Both the position numbers and the translations under genes were made by a program. The notes beneath the pieces are model-generated. The model had not been told where the DNA came from and made no database searches. It worked only from the letters and a program-made list of their open reading frames with translations. A stretch of DNA of 5,155 bases from Candidatus Kapaibacterium sp. (GTDB lineage: Bacteria; Bacteroidota; Ignavibacteria; Kapaibacteriales; UBA2268): assembly GCA_030835065.1 (NCBI GenBank), contig JAUQWR010000032.1, forward strand, positions 1-5,155, given 5' to 3'. Positions 1 to 5,155 of the stretch are shown here, one piece after another. The first letter of the stretch is position 1. Every line of letters begins with the position of its first letter.

Positions 1-720
1 AATGACAGATTTGTAATGCAAAGTGTATTCAAATTTCATATTGCAATTGCTTTGCTCTCTGAAGTAGAAAAAGGTAATATCTCCTTAGATAAAAAAATAA
101 GAATTAGTAAAGAAATGCTTCAACAAAACACATGGAGTCCAATTAAAACAAAATATCCCACTGGAGTTTCTCTTAGTATAGATGAGATTATTAAATATAC
201 AGTGGCTCAAAGTGATAATATTGGTTGTGATATATTATTAAATGAGCTATCTGGAACTGAATATGTTCAGAACTTTTTTAGCAAGTATGATATTACTGAT
301 TTATCAATTGTTTATAATGAAGCAGAGATGCATAAGGAATGGAAAAATCAATTTTCAAATTGGACTAGTCCTATCGCCTCTAATTTAGTTTTAAAGTTAT
401 TTTTTGAAGGAAGGATACTCAATAAAAAATACACTAAATATTTATATGATATTATGCTCTCGACTAGTACTGGAGCAAAAAGAATAAAAGGACTTTTGCC
501 AGCCAAGACAGATGTAGCCCACAAAACAGGTTCTTCTGGAGCAAATTCAGACGGTATGACTGCTGCCTGCAATGATATAGGTATAATCAAAGTCAATAAT
601 GATGAATATTTATTATTAAGTATTTATATTACGGATTCAAAAGAATCAGATAGTGATAATGAACTAATAATTGCAGAACTGACAAAAATTATTTATGACT
701 ATTACTCTGAAAGTAAATAA
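1..720 (+). CDS. Class A serine beta-lactamase, PER/CfxA-like subclass (5' partial)
   Basis: This enzyme should hydrolyse the beta-lactam ring of penicillins and cephalosporins through an acyl-serine intermediate in the periplasm. The frame is open from base 1, and the ATG at 16 is an internal methionine just before the active site, so the signal peptide and first strands lie upstream of the window. All catalytic motifs are visible. SVFK (S70 and K73 in Ambler numbering) is encoded at 22-33, SDN (130-132) at 211-219, EAEMH at 319-333, where Glu166 is kept and position 170 is His instead of Asn, and KTG (234-236) at 523-531. The E-x-x-M-H form and the following NQFSNW stretch match the PER/VEB/CfxA/CblA branch common in Bacteroidota. 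The frame is intact to a TAA stop, so an active enzyme is likely. The resistance spectrum cannot be read from the sequence. A DUF1801 gene begins two bases downstream. Confidence 0.93.
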   Translation, partial: NDRFVMQSVFKFHIAIALLSEVEKGNISLDKKIRISKEMLQQNTWSPIKTKYPTGVSLSIDEIIKYTVAQSDNIGCDILLNELSGTEYVQNFFSKYDITDLSIVYNEAEMHKEWKNQFSNWTSPIASNLVLKLFFEGRILNKKYTKYLYDIMLSTSTGAKRIKGLLPAKTDVAHKTGSSGANSDGMTAACNDIGIIKVNNDEYLLLSIYITDSKESDSDNELIIAELTKIIYDYYSESK

Positions 721-722
721 AT

Positions 723-1070
723 ATGAATAAAAAGCCCAAAGATATTGATGAGTATATATCTCAATTTCCTGATGAAATACAAAATATTCTTCAAAAATTA
801 AGAAAAATCATTAGAGAAGCTGCACCTGAAGCCGAAGAAACAATTTCTTATCAGATGCCCGCTTTTAGATTGAAAAAAGTATTAGTTTATTTTGCTGCTT
901 GCAAAGAGCATATTGGATTCTATCCAACCAATTCAGGAGTGGAAGCCTTCAAATCAGAACTAAAAGCTTATAAAACTACCAAAGGTTCAATCCACTTGCC
1001 AATGGACAAAGAACTGCCAAAAGAATTAATAAGCAAAATTGTAAAATTTAGAATTGAATCTTCAAAATAA
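723..1070 (+). CDS. DUF1801 / YdhG-like protein (frataxin-like fold)
   Basis: This 115-residue protein matches the DUF1801 family along its full length. It has an N-terminal IDEYISQFP segment (residues 8-16), the PEAEETISYQMPAF block (35-48), the LVYFAACKEHIGFYP block (54-68), the YKTTKGSIHLP block (83-93) and a final KIVKFR (105-110). The family has a frataxin/YjbR-like fold, and the Bacillus subtilis member YdhG has been proposed as an iron chaperone for iron-sulfur cluster work. That role is not established for most members and should not be assumed here. The protein is predicted to be cytoplasmic, with no signal peptide or membrane segment. The start is supported by a GAAAG at 709-713, nine bases before the ATG, and by homology beginning near residue 8. 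It lies two bases after the beta-lactamase stop, so the two are probably co-transcribed, with no obvious functional link. Confidence 0.9.
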   Translation: MNKKPKDIDEYISQFPDEIQNILQKLRKIIREAAPEAEETISYQMPAFRLKKVLVYFAACKEHIGFYPTNSGVEAFKSELKAYKTTKGSIHLPMDKELPKELISKIVKFRIESSK

Positions 1071-1071
1071 A

Positions 1072-1095
1072 AAGAGCTGCTTAAAAGCAGCTCTT
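1072..1095 (-). terminator. Rho-independent terminator between convergent genes
   Basis: A perfect 10-bp inverted repeat (AAGAGCTGCT at 1072-1081 pairing with AGCAGCTCTT at 1086-1095) encloses a 4-base loop. Read on the minus strand, the stem runs straight into TTTTTATTTT, which makes it a good intrinsic terminator for the five minus-strand genes. Read on the plus strand, the bases just after the stem are ACAAAATTT, and the T6 run only comes at 1109-1114, so termination of the beta-lactamase/DUF1801 transcript here would be weaker. The hairpin occupies the whole 32-bp gap between the two converging stop codons. Confidence 0.85.
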
Positions 1096-1102
1096 ACAAA
1101 AT

Positions 1103-1900
1103 TTAACGTTTTTTCCATTTCATCCATTGAGTCTTATTTATATCAGTAAGTTCAGCACCTGCATCCCATTTACCAACATCAAGATTATCGAGCCAATCAA
1201 GAAGTTTTGGCACTTGTTCACCTCTGAATATAGAGCCATGCTGAGGGCAAATCATACCCGGATTGATTGCTCTAATTCTTTTGACCCAAGCTTTTAAAGC
1301 TACATTTGATGAAAACCATCTTACATGGAATTTTTCCATATATTTTATATGTCTTTCAAAATCATCTACAAATAACGGACTATCTGCAGGCACTAAAGCA
1401 CCACCAATATCACCGGAGAATAGTATATCTGCAATAGGATCATATGTTGAAAAATTGCCTGAAGAATGACAATAGTGTGCTGGTACTAAATATAAGTTAG
1501 CATTAGTATCGCCAATTTGCAATTCCATACCTTCGTCGGGTATAGGATTTAAAACAAGATTAGTACCCATGCCAAAATGAGAAATAAATCCAGTCCATAT
1601 CCAAGAGCAATAAACTTTCATATTAGCGCACAAATCAGTCCACATAGCCAATGATGAAGCAATATCAGGATCTTGATGACTTGCAACAATAGCTCTAATT
1701 TGATCGGTAGACACATAACGTGTCATCTCAGTTAATACTTGTGGGAAAATATCAATTCCACCTGGATCAAGCAGAACAGCTTGTCCGTCGTTGATAACGA
1801 TGAATTCATTAGTATCAATGACCTCATCACGCTTATCAGGATCGCGGCCCAAAACCACCCACTTATGCGATCCTTCTTCAAATAGTATTTCACTTTTCAT
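1103..1900 (-). CDS. ODP-type di-iron metallo-beta-lactamase-fold protein (probable O2/iron sensor)
   Basis: This 265-residue cytoplasmic protein has the metallo-beta-lactamase fold of flavodiiron proteins but stops before a flavodoxin domain would begin. The expected di-iron ligands are visible: H75-Q-D77-P-D79, H145 in the HYCHSSGNF segment, D164 in FSGDIGG, and H221 in CPQHGSIFRG. An acidic residue at the second H-x-[E/D]-x-D position is the flavodiiron signature and rules out a zinc hydrolase of the H-x-H-x-D-H type. The residue after D79 is Ile80, where flavodiiron proteins have His. HSSGNF followed by YDP and LFSGDIGG resembles the oxygen-binding di-iron proteins (ODP) of Treponema denticola and Thermotoga maritima, which bind O2 as a stable peroxo adduct and signal to CheA. 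The start has AGG at 1908-1910, seven bases upstream. It follows a chemoreceptor-like gene by 13 nt, which supports a sensory rather than a catalytic role. Its base composition is visibly richer in GC than its partner gene. Confidence 0.85.
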   Translation of the reverse strand: MKSEILFEEGSHKWVVLGRDPDKRDEVIDTNEFIVINDGQAVLLDPGGIDIFPQVLTEMTRYVSTDQIRAIVASHQDPDIASSLAMWTDLCANMKVYCSWIWTGFISHFGMGTNLVLNPIPDEGMELQIGDTNANLYLVPAHYCHSSGNFSTYDPIADILFSGDIGGALVPADSPLFVDDFERHIKYMEKFHVRWFSSNVALKAWVKRIRAINPGMICPQHGSIFRGEQVPKLLDWLDNLDVGKWDAGAELTDINKTQWMKWKKR

Positions 1901-1913
1901 GAACTAGCCTGAA

Positions 1914-2696
1914 TTAGTTATTTATTCTTAATTTAATTAATGCCGATAGCATGTTATCGCCCAGATTGATATCATTTAATATCCTATCAAGCTGACTATC
2001 TAATGTATGAACAATGTTTTTGATATTATTTACTAAGCCTGAGAAACTCTTTTGATCAGAAGACAAATATGAAGATTCAATCAAAATATTTGAACCCATA
2101 TAATTTGCAATAAAACCATTACGTTTGATGCTTTCGAGTTTTTTCTTAGCTTTAATAATAGTATTATGCGAATCAAAAATCAAATCATTAATTTCTTCAA
2201 TAATTTTTACATTTCTTGATGCAATAAACTTTATTGTTTCTTTATCGATATTATTAAGTTTATTAAAAGCTGCTTCAAGATGTAATTTTTGAAGCTGTCT
2301 TATATCCAAAAGATTAAAATCATTGGCGTTATATGCACTTGATAATTTTTCCAAATTCAAATCAACTATTTTACTTAGTGCTACAGAATAGTTATAGAAT
2401 CTTCTAACAGCAATTGCACATACAGTAAGTTGATAAGATAGACGGCTAGTCAATCTTTCTAATTCGTCCAATTCCGGTGCAATTTGAATTGGCAAATCCG
2501 ACAAAAAACCGGATAAAGTAATTAAGGACTGTCCCTGACTGGTACCAATCTTGGCAGCTTGAACAATCCCATTAATAGCTAACAACTTAAGATCGAGGCT
2601 TATACCTTTGAGAGACCTTGCTCCATTAAGAACTTCGACTCCAATCCCAAATACAACAGATATATCAGATCTGTATTTCGATAAAATTTCGCTCAT
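1914..2696 (-). CDS. Cytoplasmic chemoreceptor-like helical protein with degenerate MCP signalling tip(s)
   Basis: This 260-residue, almost wholly helical protein has no signal peptide, membrane segment, HAMP domain or recognisable sensor domain. Residues about 33-69 follow the pattern of the chemoreceptor (MCP) hairpin tip: LDLKLLAINGIVQAAKIG matches the family's Q-T-N-L-L-A-L-N-A-A-I-E-A-A-R-A-G, followed by GQSL in place of GRGF and SDLP in place of RKLA. A second segment, residues about 203-228 (NILIESSYLSSDQKSF, then NNIKNI), aligns without gaps to the same consensus. The protein may therefore hold two helical hairpins. The tip residues that contact CheA and CheW are poorly kept, and two prolines (69 and 75) fall in what should be a continuous helix. 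Typical cytoplasmic receptors are longer. Its gene lies 13 nt before the ODP gene, a known genetic pairing. The role is inferred: to pass the ODP iron/oxygen state to a signalling partner encoded elsewhere. The start is supported by AAAGG at 2706-2710. Confidence 0.6.
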   Translation of the reverse strand: MSEILSKYRSDISVVFGIGVEVLNGARSLKGISLDLKLLAINGIVQAAKIGTSQGQSLITLSGFLSDLPIQIAPELDELERLTSRLSYQLTVCAIAVRRFYNYSVALSKIVDLNLEKLSSAYNANDFNLLDIRQLQKLHLEAAFNKLNNIDKETIKFIASRNVKIIEEINDLIFDSHNTIIKAKKKLESIKRNGFIANYMGSNILIESSYLSSDQKSFSGLVNNIKNIVHTLDSQLDRILNDINLGDNMLSALIKLRINN

Positions 2697-2705
2697 GTAT
2701 TTTCG

Positions 2706-2710
2706 CCTTT
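2706..2710 (-). promoter_or_regulatory. Ribosome binding site of the chemoreceptor-like gene
   Basis: The minus strand reads AAAGG nine bases before the ATG at 2694-2696. It is the clearest Shine-Dalgarno-like element in the window and supports this start. It lies in the 57-bp gap after the methyltransferase gene, which contains no hairpin and no convincing promoter. Confidence 0.5.
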
Positions 2711-2753
2711 ATTATTTACAAGATTCAAAACGAAAATCAAATCTTTATATTAT

Positions 2754-3605
2754 TCATTTTTTTATTGCCACGCAAATAATTTCTTTTGCAGTCAATCTTT
2801 GATAAGTCATCGACAATTTAGATTTAAAACTTGACTTATGCCCAAGATATTTATTTAAAATTTTGGCAGACAGACTACCAAACTTGCTGGTAATTGCATT
2901 ATTTGGCTTTGAATGAGTTATTTCCAACACTTCAAATCCATTATTTTCTAATAGTTTAGACAATGATTTAATTGAATAATGAAAATAATGGAATTGAGAT
3001 TGAAACCACACCCAACGACTTTTAAAAATCTTAGACTGAACTGAATCAAAAGCAGGAACTCTTATAATAAGTGCTCCATTTTGATTAATTTTTGAATAAA
3101 TTTTTTTTATTGTTTCGTCTGGATTTGTAAAATGCTCTAAAGAATGCCACATTGTTACAAAATCCAAATCATTGGGTACATTTTCATCATTCAAATCAGC
3201 AAAAACATTAAGACCTATATTACCGCAGTATTGTCTTGAACTAACCGAGGGTTCAACACCAAATACTTCAATATCATGGCGTCTGGCTTCATCAATAAAA
3301 AAGCCTCTGTCGCATCCGATGTCAAGTAATTTGACTCTTCCCTCTTTAATTACTTTTATAAGCCCAATTAGCTTGATTTGTTCTGGCAATCTAAAGATAC
3401 GTCTATATTCATTATAATTTATAGACTCATGTTGCAAATTATATGAGTTTTTATATAGCTCTTGCATTTCTTCTTGGCTTGGCATGGGAAATACAAAATG
3501 TATATCACAATCCAAACATTTTTTTAAGGAACTTGTTCCCCAGCTAATTGTATCAATATTTTGGGACTTACATATCGGACAATTCAATTTATTTTTTGAT
3601 TTCAT
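2754..3605 (-). CDS. Zinc-ribbon class I SAM-dependent methyltransferase
   Basis: This 283-residue cytoplasmic protein starts with a four-cysteine zinc ribbon (C9-P-I-C12 and C30-L-D-C33) and continues into a Methyltransf_23-type Rossmann domain. The SAM-binding motif I is LLDIGCDRGFF (93-103), and the acidic residue at the end of strand 2 is E118 in GVEPS. The MWHSLEH block (152-158) is the usual motif at strand 4, and HYFHYSIKSLSKLLENNGF (206-224) is the typical C-terminal block of this family. Proteins of this layout are common in O-antigen and exopolysaccharide clusters, where they methylate sugars or their carriers. The exact substrate cannot be read. The start overlaps the end of the upstream polymerase/ligase gene by 17 nt, with GAAAG at 3615-3619 nine bases before the ATG, so the two are surely co-transcribed. 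The stop is TGA. Confidence 0.88.
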   Translation of the reverse strand: MKSKNKLNCPICKSQNIDTISWGTSSLKKCLDCDIHFVFPMPSQEEMQELYKNSYNLQHESINYNEYRRIFRLPEQIKLIGLIKVIKEGRVKLLDIGCDRGFFIDEARRHDIEVFGVEPSVSSRQYCGNIGLNVFADLNDENVPNDLDFVTMWHSLEHFTNPDETIKKIYSKINQNGALIIRVPAFDSVQSKIFKSRWVWFQSQFHYFHYSIKSLSKLLENNGFEVLEITHSKPNNAITSKFGSLSAKILNKYLGHKSSFKSKLSMTYQRLTAKEIICVAIKK

Positions 3606-5031
3606 TTGAATATGCTTTCAAAGTTTTTATAAAATGTTCTTTCAAGGGTCTATTCATTACTTTAATAGAAATATAATTGTTTTTTTCGATTGATAAATTA
3701 TTAAGTATCACAAAATTGATAGCAATCAAATACCACAACGAAGGCCAAACAAAATGATTAGCAGTGAATGTATTTACCATAAAGATTTGAAGCATCCAAT
3801 AAAACCCTACACCAATCAATCTATTTTTATCGTCTGCTGGATAATCTTCTTTTATATTTTTATAATTTAACCTAAAAAAGTAATAAAGGATGACTACTAA
3901 TAAGCCCATAAAACTAATAAATCCCAAAATACCGCATTCAGAAAGCACATTTAAGGATGAGTAATGAGCATATTGGATATCAACCTCTTTATTGTTATTA
4001 TATTGAGTTGCACCAAGACCAATCCCAATTATTGGTGATTTTTTCCATAATATCATAGACTGCTTAGCAGCAGATGCTCTAAACGAAAAAGATTCACCAT
4101 CAAAGTGCTTATTAGGATCAGTACCACCTCGAAATAAAGCAGAAATTCTTCCTTCAAACAAATAAAGTACGCTTGCTCCAGTATAATTTTTAATTATACT
4201 ATCCGATACTGCAATAAGCATTGAGGATGCAATTATCACTAAAACAATATATATCAACTTTTTCTTCTTTTCTAATAAAATCAACATTCCAAAGGTACTT
4301 ACTGCAAGCATAACAGCAGTCAAAGAAAATGTAGCAAAAGTACCGACCATGGTTATTACAAATAAAAATCCATTAAACAATTTGGATTTTATGAATGGCT
4401 TTTGCCTTTGGATCCAAGGCACAATAAGGCAAATCAATACTGATAAATTAAAGCTTGCAAGTGTTGTTGGTTCAGGGAATATTGATGTAGCTCTATAAAA
4501 ACTTTGATAATTCAGAGCCAATTGTTTTAAATCGTTTTTGTCTATTGTGCCTCTGAGCGAGAAACTTACATTATTTATATCAATCCATGCAAGAGGTAGA
4601 TCAAATGCTCGTGCAAAAATCTGATAAACTCCAAAAAGGTTTATCAACAAACCCATAATAAGCCATGTTTTAATAATATTATTTAGTACTTTCCACTCAA
4701 TTTGATACGCAAAGCTAATCAGTGTAAAGATCATTAAAAATATTAAGTGAAGAGATGACTTGAAGAATTGTGAAATAATCTCTGGATCACCATCAAATAA
4801 TGGTATCAATCCAGATATAATAACTGAAAGAAGGGTTAAAAAATAAAATACAACACCTAAATGCTTTCCAACTTTTAGTTCAGCTCCATCCCAAAATATT
4901 TTTTTTACAATAACAAAGTAGTAAATAACAGAAAATAAATCGATAGGAGTAAAACCATAGTTTCCAATGCTAAACAATTGGAAGACACCAAAGAAATACG
5001 AAATAAAAACTAATATTAAAACAGCTTGCAT
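3589..5031 (-). CDS. O-antigen ligase / Wzy-type polymerase family membrane protein
   Basis: This 480-residue inner-membrane protein has about 11 hydrophobic segments (roughly residues 4-20, 27-44, 57-78, 93-110, 121-140, 190-208, two within 220-253, 258-275, 365-387, 405-423 and 429-445). A long hydrophilic loop lies at about 276-362, as expected for the periplasmic catalytic loop of the WaaL/Wzy_C (PF04932) superfamily. Family signatures are RATSIFPEPTTLASF (180-194) and the loop motif running from FRAS (317-320) through KKSPIIGIGLG (330-340) to YAHYSSLNVLSECGILGF (354-371). The H356-Y-S-S stretch takes the place of the usual H-N-x-Y. The protein should polymerise or transfer lipid-linked glycan on the periplasmic face, but sequence alone does not separate ligase from polymerase. 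The start begins directly at the first membrane helix and is 10 nt after the cupin stop. No Shine-Dalgarno element is visible there. Confidence 0.85.
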   Translation of the reverse strand: MQAVLILVFISYFFGVFQLFSIGNYGFTPIDLFSVIYYFVIVKKIFWDGAELKVGKHLGVVFYFLTLLSVIISGLIPLFDGDPEIISQFFKSSLHLIFLMIFTLISFAYQIEWKVLNNIIKTWLIMGLLINLFGVYQIFARAFDLPLAWIDINNVSFSLRGTIDKNDLKQLALNYQSFYRATSIFPEPTTLASFNLSVLICLIVPWIQRQKPFIKSKLFNGFLFVITMVGTFATFSLTAVMLAVSTFGMLILLEKKKKLIYIVLVIIASSMLIAVSDSIIKNYTGASVLYLFEGRISALFRGGTDPNKHFDGESFSFRASAAKQSMILWKKSPIIGIGLGATQYNNNKEVDIQYAHYSSLNVLSECGILGFISFMGLLVVILYYFFRLNYKNIKEDYPADDKNRLIGVGFYWMLQIFMVNTFTANHFVWPSLWYLIAINFVILNNLSIEKNNYISIKVMNRPLKEHFIKTLKAYSNEIKK

Positions 5032-5041
5032 ATTAAATTAC

Positions 5042-5155
5042 TTATGATTCATTAAAGTGAATTGCAATCCAAACTGACTCTACAAAGGGATCAGTTTTAG
5101 AGACACGGTGACGTTTATGAGCTGGTATAAGAATATAATCACCAGGAGATAATGC
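5042..5155 (-). CDS. Cupin-fold protein, C-terminal fragment
   Basis: The frame is open from the right edge of the window and ends at a TAA (bases 5042-5044), giving the last 37 residues. GDYILIPAHKRHRV followed by VWIAIHF is the second conserved half of a small single-domain cupin. Proteins of this type often end with P-A-H-x-x-H-R-V and then W-[IL]-A. The two histidines of the HKRH segment are candidate metal ligands. The N-terminal half, with the first cupin motif and the start, lies outside the window. Small cupins of this type are usually about 100-110 residues long and are seen near glycan genes, but a function cannot be assigned from this fragment. The gene precedes the ligase/polymerase gene by 10 nt, so it probably belongs to the same operon. 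Confidence 0.75.
   Translation of the reverse strand, partial: ALSPGDYILIPAHKRHRVSKTDPFVESVWIAIHFNES

Noticed and set aside
348..596. Open frame on the minus strand inside the beta-lactamase gene
   Set aside because: It lies opposite conserved catalytic motifs and has no recognisable family or ribosome site.
16..720. A complete gene starting at the ATG at position 16
   Set aside because: The codon is only two residues before the active-site serine of a class A beta-lactamase, and the frame is open upstream to base 1. The gene is cut by the window edge, not short.
1263..1469. Open frame on the plus strand inside the ODP gene
   Set aside because: It is a shadow of a conserved coding region on the other strand, with no supporting features.
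1103..1900. A metallo-beta-lactamase (class B) antibiotic-resistance enzyme, together with the serine enzyme nearby
   Set aside because: The metal motif is H-Q-D-P-D, with an acidic residue in place of the second His, which is the flavodiiron/ODP pattern. There is no signal peptide, and the operon partner is receptor-like.
2697..2753. A promoter for the chemoreceptor-like gene (minus-strand TTGATT, 18 nt, AATAAT)
   Set aside because: The -10-like box would put the transcription start on the ribosome binding site, leaving almost no leader. Such matches are expected by chance in DNA this rich in A and T.
2608..2802. Open frame on the plus strand spanning the chemoreceptor/methyltransferase junction
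   Set aside because: It overlaps the ends of two better supported genes, and its product has low-complexity composition and no family resemblance.
3172..3417. Open frame on the plus strand inside the methyltransferase gene
   Set aside because: It lies opposite the SAM-binding motif region and has no features of its own.

Overview
The window is AT-rich DNA holding seven genes: two on the plus strand, then five on the minus strand that converge on them. The class A beta-lactamase belongs to the PER/CfxA-like branch typical of Bacteroidota, so the best guess is Bacteroidota or a relative in the FCB group. This rests on one gene, and no ribosomal or other lineage marker is present. There is no sign of phage, insertion sequence, CRISPR or tRNA.

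Left part (1-1070, plus strand): the catalytic part of a class A serine beta-lactamase, whose 5' end lies outside the window, is followed two bases later by a small DUF1801 (YdhG-like) protein. The pair looks co-transcribed. A 10-bp hairpin at 1072-1095 fills the 32-bp gap to the converging minus-strand genes. Its T-rich tail reads in the minus direction.

Right part (1103-5155, minus strand; transcription runs from high to low coordinates): a C-terminal cupin fragment entering from the right edge, an O-antigen ligase/polymerase-type membrane protein, a zinc-ribbon SAM methyltransferase that overlaps it by 17 nt, a cytoplasmic chemoreceptor-like helical protein, and an oxygen-binding di-iron (ODP-type) metallo-beta-lactamase-fold protein. 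The first three look like the end of a surface-polysaccharide cluster. The last two form a tight two-gene unit with a 13-nt gap. No terminator is visible between the two groups, so all five could be read together down to the hairpin at 1072-1095.

The most interesting part is the pair at 1103-2696. ODP-type proteins paired with cytoplasmic chemoreceptors that lack sensor domains are a known oxygen/iron-sensing arrangement, characterised in Treponema denticola. Here the partner is unusual. It is only 260 residues long, its chemoreceptor hairpin tip is degenerate, and by eye it has two tip-like segments (about residues 41-69 and 202-228). That would make it a tandem, single-chain pseudo-dimer rather than a normal receptor. 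This reading is an inference that profile and structure searches could test.
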